DNA from: Lachnospira multipara ATCC 19207
Lineage (GTDB): Bacteria; Bacillota; Clostridia; Lachnospirales; Lachnospiraceae
DNA length: 64,000 bases
NCBI RefSeq assembly: GCF_000424105.1
Contig: NZ_AUJG01000015.1
Span: forward strand, 1 to 64,000
Direction: 5' to 3'
Shown: positions 6,709 to 14,955 of the stretch, one piece after another
Position numbering within the stretch: the first letter of the stretch is position 1
How the letters are laid out: each line of letters opens with the position of its first letter
Program-made: the position numbers and the translations under genes
Notes under the pieces: model-generated
Seen by the model: the letters and a program-made list of their open reading frames with translations, nothing else
Told to the model about the DNA's origin: nothing
The model's database searches: none

Positions 6709-7719
6709 TTACATTGTACCATACATGTCGTGATTTACCTCAGCGGTATAGTAATGATTTATCGTGTTTGGTGCGTTATAGAGTGCTGTTGTCAGGTATG
6801 CTTTGATATTTGACACCTTGGTTGTGTTATTCTTCATGCAGCCGATGACATATTCCAAATGCGTTGAATTGAGCTTCAGGAACTTGCTCTTCACCAAGTT
6901 ATACGGATAGTCTTCCCCTGCAATACGAATGGTCTTTCTTGGAACACAGACCACATCGCATATTAGCTGATAAAGCTCGTCATACATTTCTCTGTCAGAC
7001 CATTTCTTGTTGCTCATCATGATGTCATAATCAATGTTTTCACGAATAAGCTCCATATATGCGGTAGTTTCATCCATCTGATCCATCCCCGTAACGCGGA
7101 TAGGCGTATCCATACGCTCGCCGGATTGAATGATATGATCAGTATCACTAAATTCAATATTGTTAAAATCATTATTATTCGGGTCTGATTTCTGTACTAC
7201 CCCCGGTATAGAATCCTGACAGGTACCGGTATTAACATCTGACTGGTCTTCCATATTTACCGGTCTAATATCTGTACCGGTAGAATTATTAGACTGGTGC
7301 TTCGCCACCGGTTCATTTTCCTTACCTGTACAATTTTCTGACCGGTCTAATGACTCTTCTTCCCCTCCGGATACGAAGTTCTTAACATAGATAATATTTG
7401 CAAGCCCATTTCTCTGCTCAATATCCACTAAGCCAATAGCCTGCAATTCCTTCAAAAGACCTACTGCTGTCATCTTGCTACAGTTAAGATCTTCCATGAT
7501 GCTTTTTATCGAATACTTGATATAAACCCTGTTCTGATCATCAAACCATCCGCTTCTGACGGAAAGTGACATACGATCAAGCATCAGTCCATACAAAAGC
7601 TTGGAATTATTCGATATATCCTTAAACCTGTTGTCTGTTATCAAAGCCTTCGGCAGGCGGTAGAACGTAAACTGCTCTGCCTCCTGCCCATAATAAAACT
7701 CCAGCTTCAGCCTCTCCAT
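6709..7719 (-). CDS. RepA_N-type replication initiator (DUF6017-like C-terminus)
   Basis: A 336-residue protein. ATG 7719 shares its A with the TAA of parB (TAATG), so the two are translationally coupled; the in-frame ATG 7746 lies inside parB and is less likely. Residues 1-115 match the RepA_N domain: YRLPKALITDNRFKDISNNS, then LLYGLMLDRMSLS and a winged-helix part IMEDLNCSKMTAVGLLKELQ. A polar, Asn/Ser-rich linker follows (about 125-225). The C-terminal 110 residues (DREMYDELYQLICDVV to YTAEVNHDMYGT) resemble the DUF6017 module. Such proteins start replication of theta plasmids and of integrative elements while excised. Together with parAB it shows the element has a plasmid-like maintenance system. 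Confidence 0.88.
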   Translation of the reverse strand: MERLKLEFYYGQEAEQFTFYRLPKALITDNRFKDISNNSKLLYGLMLDRMSLSVRSGWFDDQNRVYIKYSIKSIMEDLNCSKMTAVGLLKELQAIGLVDIEQRNGLANIIYVKNFVSGGEEESLDRSENCTGKENEPVAKHQSNNSTGTDIRPVNMEDQSDVNTGTCQDSIPGVVQKSDPNNNDFNNIEFSDTDHIIQSGERMDTPIRVTGMDQMDETTAYMELIRENIDYDIMMSNKKWSDREMYDELYQLICDVVCVPRKTIRIAGEDYPYNLVKSKFLKLNSTHLEYVIGCMKNNTTKVSNIKAYLTTALYNAPNTINHYYTAEVNHDMYGTM

Positions 7720-8624
7720 TAACGCGGTTCCCCTTTCTCCTTCCATTCATCAAGGAGCTTTACGATAAGTTCCTCGATATCCTCATTGCTCATATCCGGG
7801 GTAAAATAGTTGTCCAGCTTCTTCTGGTTAAATACTACCTTACGCGGTTTTGGTTTCTTCTCCGACAGATAATCCTTTAAGAAATCTGCGTTCAGATACC
7901 CCTTGCGGGACGATTCCTTTATCCTTGCACTCTGCTCCTGGCTAAGTGACACTCCCATCTCCGAAATAACTTCATATACGATTTTCTGTTGCTCCTGCGG
8001 AATAAAAGAAAGATCCACTCCCTGTCGAAGGCCCAGCTTCTTTTCATCCACCATAGCAAGCAATTTCTCATCCAAGCTGGCGATACAGATTAAACGCTGA
8101 ATGGTCTTCATGCTCTCCCCCGCCTGCTCACTCATGGTTTTAAGGGAAATACCCTGAGCCTTGCCCTGATGCTTCATGGCTTCATATTTCATCTGATAAG
8201 CCTTTGCTCGCTCACTGACAAGAATATCCTCACGCTGGATATTGGCATCCACCATGATTACTACAGCTTCATCATTATCACAGTCACGAACAATAACCGG
8301 CATGGTATCTTTACCTGCCAGTTCGGATGCATGTTTTCTTCTGTGACCGGATATAAGTTCATATCCACCTTCTGCTCTCGGTCTTGCGATAGCCGGAACC
8401 AACACGCCATATTCCTTGACGCTTTCCACCATTTCTTCCATATTTTCATCGTCTACGACACGAAAAGGATGGTTCTCAAAGGTATGCAGTTCCGATAAAG
8501 GGATCTCTACTATCTGTCCCTCAACAAGTTTTGCTTCTGCTGTAGCATTACCATCATTCTCCGCCGAAAACATATCATCATAGCTGGAAAGCTTGATTCT
8601 ATTTGATAATCCCTTACTGCTCAT
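7719..8624 (-). CDS. parB: ParB/Spo0J-family partition protein
   Basis: A 301-residue protein with a ParB N-terminal domain (about 38-130). This includes IPLSELHTFENHPFRV, a GHRRKHA motif that in this family belongs to the CTP-binding pocket, and a helix-turn-helix around residues 165-190 (SLKTMSEQAGESMKTIQRL). A lysine-rich C-terminal segment and an acidic end (PDMSNEDIEELIVKLLDEW) follow. It starts inside the last codons of parA (11-base overlap) and overlaps repA by one base. It should bind a centromere-like site and act with the ParA ATPase in segregation of the element. No obvious parS array was found nearby. Confidence 0.9.
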   Translation of the reverse strand: MSSKGLSNRIKLSSYDDMFSAENDGNATAEAKLVEGQIVEIPLSELHTFENHPFRVVDDENMEEMVESVKEYGVLVPAIARPRAEGGYELISGHRRKHASELAGKDTMPVIVRDCDNDEAVVIMVDANIQREDILVSERAKAYQMKYEAMKHQGKAQGISLKTMSEQAGESMKTIQRLICIASLDEKLLAMVDEKKLGLRQGVDLSFIPQEQQKIVYEVISEMGVSLSQEQSARIKESSRKGYLNADFLKDYLSEKKPKPRKVVFNQKKLDNYFTPDMSNEDIEELIVKLLDEWKEKGEPR

Positions 8625-9399
8625 TGGCTAAAACCTCCTCTACAATCTTTTCATACGCCGCTGCTACTTTACCCTTGCCATCATATTTATAGATGCTGAC
8701 TCCTTCAGCAGATGCCTCCGCAGCTCTAACGGAAAGCGGAATCACATCATCGAAAATATGGATGCTGCTTCCATAGTGCTCATACAGCACTTCCGTGATT
8801 TCCTTAGCATAAATGGTTCTGTAATCCACCATCGTAATCAGAATTCCCATAATATGAAGCTTCGGGTTCATCTTGCGTTTCACACGGCTGATGGTCTTTA
8901 AAAGCTGTTCCAAACCCTTTATAGGCAGATATGCAGCCTGTACCGGAATGATTACTTCATCCGCCGCTACAAGGGCATTTAAGGTAAGCTGTCCAAGATT
9001 CGGAGAACAGTCCACAAGAATATAGTCATAATCGTCTCTTACAGATTCGATATACTCCCGAAGCGTTGTCTCCGAACTCATGATTCCAACAAGGGATGTT
9101 TCCACACCGGACAATTCGATATTTGCCGGCATAAGGTCGATACCTTCCTCATGATGCAGGATACCGGCTTTCAGATCATAATCGTCCTCGTTTAACACCC
9201 ATTCCATTACATTGGCAAGTGTGATCTCCAGCTTATCAGGCTGCGGATATCCTAATGCTTCCGTGAGAGATCCCTGGGGATCATTGTCGATTACAAGGAC
9301 TCTCTTTCCCTTATTTGCCAGACCGATGCCAAGATTTACCACAGACGTACTCTTGGCAACTCCCCCTTTTTGATTTGCACAGATAATTACTTTACACAT
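8614..9399 (-). CDS. parA: ParA-family partition ATPase
   Basis: A 261-residue Walker-type ATPase. Residues 8-17 show the deviant Walker A (ANQKGGVAKST), with the signature lysine early in the motif. DNDPQGSLTEAL is the second switch, and YILVDCSPNLGQLTLNAL is Walker B. No N-terminal HTH is present, so it is the short type. It drives positioning of the element's DNA with ParB. The gene overlaps the ribbon-helix-helix gene upstream and parB downstream, giving one tightly packed operon from the integrase to the membrane protein. Confidence 0.93.
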   Translation of the reverse strand: MCKVIICANQKGGVAKSTSVVNLGIGLANKGKRVLVIDNDPQGSLTEALGYPQPDKLEITLANVMEWVLNEDDYDLKAGILHHEEGIDLMPANIELSGVETSLVGIMSSETTLREYIESVRDDYDYILVDCSPNLGQLTLNALVAADEVIIPVQAAYLPIKGLEQLLKTISRVKRKMNPKLHIMGILITMVDYRTIYAKEITEVLYEHYGSSIHIFDDVIPLSVRAAEASAEGVSIYKYDGKGKVAAAYEKIVEEVLANEQ

Positions 9400-9787
9400 C
9401 TCGATATGCTCTCCTTTCCAAAAACTTATCTTTCCTTCTGATTTTATTTTTCTTATTCTTATCCTCGTTCTCCTTAAACGCTTCTAAGATTTCCAACATA
9501 GTGCGAATCGGTGTAAAAAGCTCCTCATCTATCTCGGAAGCTGCTTCTAACCGCTCCAGTTCTTCGAGAATCCCGTACAGCTCCTTACGGAAATTAACCA
9601 GCATCATAGGATTTCCCTTCGCCGTAACCTTGTTATGCAATACCGAATCAAGAACGTAGTCCTGCTTTGTCGCATACCCAAGCAGTTTCCATCGCTTATC
9701 CAATTCCTTTCTCTCAGCAGGAGAACAACGGTAAGCAATAGTCTCACTTCGCAATCTTCCTTTTGGATCAAGATTCTTCGCTGACAT
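9392..9787 (-). CDS. MobC-like ribbon-helix-helix protein
   Basis: A 131-residue protein. ATG 9787 is chosen because GGAGG lies six bases upstream; the first 20 bases overlap the integrase gene. The N-terminus (LRSETIAYRCSPAERKELDK) is typical of ribbon-helix-helix accessory proteins of relaxosomes (MobC-like): a beta strand, then helices. A leucine/glutamate-rich helical region and a very basic tail (KNKKNKIRRKDKFLERR) follow. No relaxase is in the window, so it may serve one encoded further left, or act as a regulator of parA. Known family role: oriT binding; here this is inferred. Confidence 0.65.
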   Translation of the reverse strand: MSAKNLDPKGRLRSETIAYRCSPAERKELDKRWKLLGYATKQDYVLDSVLHNKVTAKGNPMMLVNFRKELYGILEELERLEAASEIDEELFTPIRTMLEILEAFKENEDKNKKNKIRRKDKFLERRAYRDV

Positions 9788-10865
9788 CAAATCCCTCCTT
9801 CCATTCTTCATCAAGAGCCTCTGCCATATCATCCTGAATAGACGGCATCATATGTGCATAACGATAAGTAATATCCGAACTTTCATGGCCTACACGGTTA
9901 CCGATAGCCACTGCCGAAAATCCCATATCTATAAGAAGCGATACATGGCTGTGTCTTAAATCATGAAGACGAATACGCTTTACCCCACTTGCCTTTACAC
10001 CCCTATCCATCTCATGGTGCAAATAAGACTTTGAAATCACAAAGATCCTATCGCTCGGTTCAATGCCATAAATGCTATCAAGGAAATCTTTCATTTCTAA
10101 TGCCACATTCTCCGGCATAGATATCATACGCACACTCTTTGGAGTTTTAGGTTTTGTAATAACATCCCTTCCACTTATCCTTTGATATGACTTTGTGATA
10201 GATAGCTTATTCTTATCGAAATCAAAATCCGCAGGAGTTAAAGCCATCAGTTCACCAATTCGGATCCCACACCAATACAAAAGCTCAAATGCCATATAGG
10301 AATAGGTTTTATTCGCGACCTCGGGAATGAAGCGCATATACTCTTCCTTTGTCCAAAAAAGCATTTCATCTGCATGGTGTTGTCCAAGTGGACCAGCAAT
10401 TACAGCCGGATTCTTTGGCAGTTCGTAATACTTCACCGCATGATTGAATATGGCTGAAAGTTCCGCCTGCATCTTCCTAAGATAGGTTCCTTTGTATTTT
10501 TCACCATCCTGCGACTCACACTTACGCATCTCGTTTTGCCAAGCAATAACATCTCTCGGTGTAATCTCACGCATTACCAAATCTTTAAAATACGGTAGTA
10601 TCTTTAACTCGATTACATATTCTTTGGACTTCCACGTATTCTCTCTAAGCTTTGGCTTTACATCATCGGTATAGCGTTTGTAAAAATCCCCAAAGGTCAT
10701 ATCAAGGCTACTGGCCTTTTCCAATGAAAAATGTCGTTCCCAGTCCTGTGCTTCCTTTTTGGTTGAGAAGCCACGCTTTAATTTTCTCTGCTGCTTACCT
10801 GTCCAGTCGGTGTAATACAACGACACATACCAAGTGCCTCTCTTCTTATCTTTATAAACTGCCAT
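9768..10865 (-). CDS. int: Tyrosine site-specific recombinase (integrase)
   Basis: A 365-residue phage/ICE-type integrase. ATG 10865 follows AAGGAGG; the TTG 27 bases further up is not needed. Domains in order are an Arm-DNA-binding domain (about 1-55, MAVYKDKKRGTWYVSLYY), a SAM-like core-binding domain (about 65-165, TFGDFYKRYTDDVKPKLREN) and the catalytic domain (175-350). The first catalytic Arg is in YWCGIRIGELMAL, the H-x-x-R is in IRLHDLRHSHVS, then VGHESSDI, with the nucleophile Tyr in ITYRYAHMM. All residues are present. It is the integrase of the element beside guaA and is encoded next to its excisionase-like partner. Confidence 0.95.
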   Translation of the reverse strand: MAVYKDKKRGTWYVSLYYTDWTGKQQRKLKRGFSTKKEAQDWERHFSLEKASSLDMTFGDFYKRYTDDVKPKLRENTWKSKEYVIELKILPYFKDLVMREITPRDVIAWQNEMRKCESQDGEKYKGTYLRKMQAELSAIFNHAVKYYELPKNPAVIAGPLGQHHADEMLFWTKEEYMRFIPEVANKTYSYMAFELLYWCGIRIGELMALTPADFDFDKNKLSITKSYQRISGRDVITKPKTPKSVRMISMPENVALEMKDFLDSIYGIEPSDRIFVISKSYLHHEMDRGVKASGVKRIRLHDLRHSHVSLLIDMGFSAVAIGNRVGHESSDITYRYAHMMPSIQDDMAEALDEEWKEGFDVSEES

Positions 10866-11067
10866 CTTCGTCCTCCTTTTCAAATGAATCAACTCCGTAG
10901 AATCTTTCTTCGAAATACTTTCTGCTTACTCTACCCGGGATTACCATGTAGCCTTTATCAGAAAGTTCCTTATTTAAGTCACGAACGATTGCATATGACT
11001 TTGATTCGGAAACACTCAATACCTGACAGATCTCTTTTACTGATATAAACGTTCTGCATTCAAACAT
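10852..11067 (-). CDS. Excisionase-like small HTH protein
   Basis: A 71-residue protein with a winged-helix/HTH segment (SVKEICQVLSVSESKSYAIV), then DKGYMVIPGRVSRKYFEERF. This is the pattern of small Xis-like or DUF3173-like proteins encoded just before integrases of Gram-positive elements. An AGGGCAAAAGAT site precedes ATG 11067. Its end overlaps the integrase start by 14 bases, so the two are coupled. It likely promotes excision or directs the integrase; this is inferred from position and size. The acidic tail (DSFEKEDEDGSL) is typical of such short proteins. Confidence 0.75.
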   Translation of the reverse strand: MFECRTFISVKEICQVLSVSESKSYAIVRDLNKELSDKGYMVIPGRVSRKYFEERFYGVDSFEKEDEDGSL

Positions 11068-11278
11068 ATCTTTTGCCCTCCGCTTACGTACTATTTCTTG
11101 TTACGTAATACATTTGGGTTGAAAAAATCCCCATTACTAAACGAGAACAAAAAAAGTTTGAAATTTTATAATTTGTGGAAAATAAAAGATGAAAAACAGA
11201 TTTGGACTTTATTCTGGAATTATTCCGATACAGTTTTTTCTGAGAAAAACAGTATCATAATCGTATCACGACACAAAA
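11068..11278. other. Gene-free junction between element and guaA
   Basis: This AT-rich stretch runs between the excisionase-like gene and the guaA terminator. One element end must lie here or slightly to the right, because guaA and its terminator are intact. TTACGTA repeats flank 11082-11105 and a GTTTTTT/AAAAAAC-type pair lies near 11233-11250. I could not fix the attachment core because the second copy is outside the window. Confidence 0.45.
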
Positions 11279-11319
11279 AAGGCCTGAAATCATGTTTTTT
11301 TAACATGATTTCAAGCCTT
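11279..11319 (-). terminator. guaA terminator
   Basis: A stem of about 17 bp, AAGGCTTGAAATCATGTT against AACATGATTTCAGGCCTT, has a 5-base A/T loop. On the minus strand it is followed by a T-run. It is 45 bases after the guaA stop. Confidence 0.85.
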
Positions 11320-11363
11320 GAAAATACTTGATTTGTTATACCAACCTCTAAACCACTTCAGGT

Positions 11364-12905
11364 CTACTCAAATTCTATAGTAGCTGGTGGTTTACTTGTG
11401 CAATCATACATTACACGGTTTACACCCTTAACTTCGTTAACAATTCTGTTAGCTACCTTAGTTAATACATCCCAAGGTATCTGAGCACAGTCAGCTGTCA
11501 TGAAATCTGATGTCATAACGGCACGAAGTGCGATAGCATAATCATAAGTTCTGCCATCACCCATAACACCCACTGAACGCATGTTAGTAAGTGCTGCGAA
11601 GTACTGACCAAGATTCTTGTCAACGCCAGCCTTAGCAAGTTCTTCTCTATAAATGTAATCAGCATCCTGAACGATACGTACCTTCTCAGCTGTTACTTCA
11701 CCGATAATTCTAATTCCAAGACCTGGTCCTGGGAATGGCTGACGGAATACGAGATTATCTGGAAGGCCAAGTTCAAGACCAGCCTTACGAACCTCATCCT
11801 TAAATAACATACGAAGTGGCTCAATGATTTCCTTGAAATCAACGAAATCTGGAAGACCACCTACGTTGTGGTGAGACTTAATTACTGCTGACTTACCAAG
11901 ACCTGATTCAATAACATCTGGATAAATAGTTCCCTGTGCAAGGAAATCAACAGCACCAATCTTCTTAGCCTCTTCTTCGAAAACTCTGATGAATTCTTCA
12001 CCAATAATCTTACGCTTAGCCTCTGGTTCTGTAACACCAGCAAGCTTGCTATAATAACGCTCCTGAGCGTTAACACGAATAAAGTTAAGGTCAAAATTAC
12101 CATTAGGACCAAATACAGCCTCAACCTCATCGCCTTCGTTCTTTCTTAAAAGACCGTGATCTACGAATACACATGTAAGCTGCTTACCAATAGCACGAGC
12201 AAGTAAAGCTGCAGCAACAGATGAATCAACACCACCTGATAGGGCAAGTAAAACCTTGCCGTCGCCTACCTTTTCACGAATCTGAGCGATAGTAGTTTCA
12301 ACGAAAGAATCCATCTTCCAATCACCACTACATTCACAAACATTATATAAGAAGTTTCTAATCATCTTCTGTCCCTCTACAGAGTGCATAACCTCTGGAT
12401 GGAACTGAACTGCATATAACTTCTTAGCTTCATCTTCCATAGCTGCAATTGGGCAGTTTGGAGTATGACCGATTACCTTAAAGCCCTCTGGAGCCTTAGC
12501 AATATAATCTGTATGACTCATCCAAGTTATTGTCTTAGGGCTAACGCCTTCAAATAACTTAGAATTAACTTCTACTTCTACCTCTGTCTTACCATATTCA
12601 CTAACTGGTGCAGTTAAAACCTGACCACCAAGCTTATGAGCCATAAGCTGTGAACCATAACAGATACCAAGAATAGGTATACCTGCTTCCATGATAGCCT
12701 TATCATAACTTGGTGATTCTTCCTCATAAACACTATTAGGACCACCTGTAAAAATGATACCCTTTGGCTTTCTTGCGATAATATCCTCTAACTTAGTAGT
12801 ATAAGGGATAACTTCTGCGTATACATTACATTCACGTACACGTCTTGCTATAAGCTGATTATACTGTCCACCGAAATCAAGTACTAATACTAACTCGCTG
12901 TTCAA
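11364..12905 (-). CDS. guaA: GMP synthase (glutamine-hydrolysing)
   Basis: A 513-residue, full-length two-domain enzyme. The class I glutamine amidotransferase domain (about 1-190) shows the nucleophile in GICYGSQ and the HPE of [10 protein letters not shown]. The ATP-pyrophosphatase domain follows, with the P-loop [14 protein letters not shown] around residue 220. The C-terminal dimerisation domain ends with [12 protein letters not shown]; Phe replaces the more common Trp in the last motif. It converts XMP, glutamine and ATP to GMP. An AGGAGG site precedes ATG 12905. The 3' end of guaA is a known insertion point for genomic islands, and an integrase-bearing element lies directly downstream here, although the gene itself is not disrupted. 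Confidence 0.97.
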   Translation of the reverse strand: MNSELVLVLDFGGQYNQLIARRVRECNVYAEVIPYTTKLEDIIARKPKGIIFTGGPNSVYEEESPSYDKAIMEAGIPILGICYGSQLMAHKLGGQVLTAPVSEYGKTEVEVEVNSKLFEGVSPKTITWMSHTDYIAKAPEGFKVIGHTPNCPIAAMEDEAKKLYAVQFHPEVMHSVEGQKMIRNFLYNVCECSGDWKMDSFVETTIAQIREKVGDGKVLLALSGGVDSSVAAALLARAIGKQLTCVFVDHGLLRKNEGDEVEAVFGPNGNFDLNFIRVNAQERYYSKLAGVTEPEAKRKIIGEEFIRVFEEEAKKIGAVDFLAQGTIYPDVIESGLGKSAVIKSHHNVGGLPDFVDFKEIIEPLRMLFKDEVRKAGLELGLPDNLVFRQPFPGPGLGIRIIGEVTAEKVRIVQDADYIYREELAKAGVDKNLGQYFAALTNMRSVGVMGDGRTYDYAIALRAVMTSDFMTADCAQIPWDVLTKVANRIVNEVKGVNRVMYDCTSKPPATIEFE

Positions 12906-12935
12906 TTAATTGTCCTCCTATTCTTAATCTATATG

Positions 12936-12967
12936 AATTAGCAAATGTATCTCTACATTTTCTAATT
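12936..12967 (-). promoter_or_regulatory. Hairpin in the guaA leader
   Basis: On the minus strand AATTAG-a-AAATGTA-gaga-TACATTT-g-CTAATT can fold into a 13-bp stem with one mismatch. It lies between the predicted transcription start (about 12983) and the ribosome site. There is no T-run, so it is more likely an mRNA-stability or translation element than a terminator. The conserved loops of a purine riboswitch were not found. Confidence 0.45.
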
Positions 12968-12989
12968 ATCATCAAAATGACGTCTTTTA

Positions 12990-13018
12990 ATTATACATTT
13001 CACTAAGAGATTAATCAA
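12990..13018 (-). promoter_or_regulatory. Sigma-A promoter of guaA
   Basis: On the minus strand TTGATT (13018-13013) and TATAAT (12995-12990) are spaced by exactly 17 bases, about 85 bases upstream of ATG 12905. Confidence 0.7.
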
Positions 13019-13178
13019 CTAGTATTATATCGCAAATAAAGATATTTTACATCTCCTTATGATTTATAAAAATATTCCTCTATAATTTATTAAAATTAAA
13101 ACTTTATTTATACTACTCATATCTATTTAATGTTATAATTTAGAGAAGAGTTTTAATTGGAGGTTTTACTTTAGAAAT

Positions 13179-13922
13179 ATGGATATTAATGCGAATAATT
13201 TATATAGCAATTCCGCTTATAGCAAAGTCAGTGATGAGTACAATGCCAAGCAAATTGCTAGAATGGTTAGCGATGGAGAGATTCCGCTATCAGAATTAGA
13301 ACGAGTATTTAAGCAAACTCAACAGATGCTCGCAAATTATAAATGTGCCATGCTAGAAGTTGAAACTAAATTCAAGGTCTTAAATGAGCAATTTTCTCTA
13401 GACCATGAAAGAAATCCTATTTCATCAATTTCTACAAGACTTAAATCACCTCAAAGTATCGCTGAAAAACTACGTCGCAAAAACATACCGCTAGGATTAA
13501 ATTCTATCGAAAAGAACATGTATGATGTAGCCGGTGTAAGAGTTGTTTGCTCCTTCGTAGATGACGTGTATTTTCTTGCAGACTGTTTATTACAACAAGA
13601 CGATGTCCGTTTAATTCAAAGAAAAGATTATATCAAAGAACCAAAGAGTAACGGATATAGAAGTCTTCACTTAATTATAGAGACACCTATTTTCCTTGAA
13701 AATGAAAAGCGCTACATGAAGGTTGAGGTTCAACTCCGTACCATTGCCATGGAATTCTGGGCAAACCTAGATCACAAGATGCGCTACAAAAAAGATATGG
13801 ATCCTGTTATGTTAACTCTTACATCTAACGAGCTTTACCAATGTGCTTCTCTAAGTGCTGACTTAGACAGAAGAATGCAAGCTGTAAGAGATATGATTGA
13901 AGGTAGTAAAGAAAAAAAATAA
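13179..13922 (+). CDS. relQ: Small alarmone synthetase ((p)ppGpp synthetase, RelQ type)
   Basis: A 247-residue protein with only the RelA/SpoT synthetase fold and no hydrolase or TGS/ACT domains, matching the RelQ/YjbM class. Motifs are TRLKSPQSIAEKLRRK for substrate binding, MYDVAGVRVVCSF, the G-loop YIKEPKSNGYRSLHLI, and VEVQLRTIAMEFWANLDHKM with the catalytic Glu. It makes pppGpp/ppGpp from ATP and GTP or GDP. An in-line TATAAT lies about 45 bases upstream. The GGAGG is 15 bases before ATG 13179, a rather long spacing. It is transcribed away from guaA, so two genes linked to guanine nucleotide levels share one divergent intergenic region. It ends exactly at repeat A. Confidence 0.9.
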   Translation: MDINANNLYSNSAYSKVSDEYNAKQIARMVSDGEIPLSELERVFKQTQQMLANYKCAMLEVETKFKVLNEQFSLDHERNPISSISTRLKSPQSIAEKLRRKNIPLGLNSIEKNMYDVAGVRVVCSFVDDVYFLADCLLQQDDVRLIQRKDYIKEPKSNGYRSLHLIIETPIFLENEKRYMKVEVQLRTIAMEFWANLDHKMRYKKDMDPVMLTLTSNELYQCASLSADLDRRMQAVRDMIEGSKEKK

Positions 13923-14050
13923 GTCAAGACTCGCTCGTAAGTCTAGCGCCGGATTCGGGTCTGCTACTGCAGACAAATTCCTGTCCGAATCCGTGCGCAT
14001 CCTCGCGGAACGTTTAACTCAGTCGGAGCTTATACTCCGACTGAGTTAAA
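13923..14050. repeat. Structured repeat A, copy 1
   Basis: A unit of about 128 bp begins at the base after the relQ stop. It has three stems: AGACT/AGTCT; a nested stem GCGC-GGATTCGG/CCGAATCC-GCGC with an inner GTCTGC-tact-GCAGAC; and a perfect 13-bp AACTCAGTCGGAG/TCCGACTGAGTT-type hairpin at the end. Further copies occur at 20021-20064 (partial) and 51892-52021. Confidence 0.8.
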
Positions 14051-14084
14051 AGCAATATAATAATTTCATATTATCAAAATATCA

Positions 14085-14152
14085 AAAAGCTATGGAGATT
14101 TAGATATTCTCCTATCCAATTGATAGGGGCGAATCCAATTTCCATAGCTTTT
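14085..14152. terminator. Bidirectional stem between convergent genes
   Basis: AAAAGCTATGGA (14085-14096) pairs with TCCATAGCTTTT (14141-14152), with an internal CCTATC/GATAGG hairpin. The minus strand has a T-run after the stem. It separates relQ and the HAD gene, which converge. Confidence 0.65.
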
Positions 14153-14209
14153 ATTTTCTATTAGATTTTTATCTTAAATTTATCACATTTAAATTTATCA
14201 CATGAATAA

Positions 14210-14872
14210 TTAGGCCTTCTGGTTTAATTCCTTAATAACATCAATAACCTGACTTAAGTCATCCTTTACACAATAACAAAGTTCTCTTATATCTTCTTTA
14301 ATCTTAATAGTATCTGGTACATGAACCACCTTCATATTAGCAGCATGACCTGCCTTAATCCCATTAATACTATCTTCAATTACTATGCATTCCTCAGGCT
14401 TAACATCAACAATGCCTGCTGCCTTTAAGAAAATATCTGGTGCCGGTTTACTATGCTCAATCTCATCACCATAAGCAATACCATCAAGATAATCGAAAGC
14501 TCCAATGCTTGTTAAATTCTTAAAAGCCGACTCTCTTCTTGTTGAAGTAGCCACTGCACACTTAAGTCTGGCTTCCTTAATGAAATCTAGAAGTTCAAAA
14601 AGTCCTTTTTTTACAGGAACTCCTTCTGTCTCTCTTAGCTTATAAACAAACTGAGTTCTTAATTCTCTTACTTCCCAGAAATCTGCCTTATCACCAAAGT
14701 ATTCCTTAAATTTAACAGCGCTATCACTAGGAGAAGCCCCCTTAAATTCATCCATAAGCCAGTTAGGAAGCTCGATGCCTTTTTGCTTAGCACCCCACTG
14801 CCAGCCCAGATTTGATTGACGTTCTGTATCAATCATAACTCCGTCCATATCAAAAATTACTGCTTTTATCAT
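14210..14872 (-). CDS. HAD-superfamily phosphatase/phosphoglucomutase-like
   Basis: A 220-residue subfamily IA HAD protein. Motif I is FDMDGVMIDTE (residues 7-17). An alpha-helical cap follows (about 18-85), then motif II AVATSTRR, a lysine in SKPAPDIF, and motif IV CIVIEDSINGIKAG. These are the features of beta-phosphoglucomutase, phosphoglycolate phosphatase and related sugar-phosphate phosphatases. The substrate cannot be read from the sequence. The gene stands between repeat A and uvrA, same strand, with an 83-base gap to uvrA. Confidence 0.88.
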   Translation of the reverse strand: MIKAVIFDMDGVMIDTERQSNLGWQWGAKQKGIELPNWLMDEFKGASPSDSAVKFKEYFGDKADFWEVRELRTQFVYKLRETEGVPVKKGLFELLDFIKEARLKCAVATSTRRESAFKNLTSIGAFDYLDGIAYGDEIEHSKPAPDIFLKAAGIVDVKPEECIVIEDSINGIKAGHAANMKVVHVPDTIKIKEDIRELCYCVKDDLSQVIDVIKELNQKA

Positions 14873-14955
14873 TAAACTAACTCCAATTCATGTCTCTTTT
14901 TTACAAATCTTAAGAACTTAACTATTCCCGCCAAGTCAAGAAATAATGTCAGCTT

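Noticed and set aside
11364-11400. Attachment site inside the guaA 3' end
   Set aside because: I looked for a second copy of the guaA end in the left part of the window and saw none. The element's other end is outside, so it cannot be decided here.
12936-13018. Purine riboswitch before guaA
   Set aside because: The conserved loop sequences were not found; only a simple hairpin is present.
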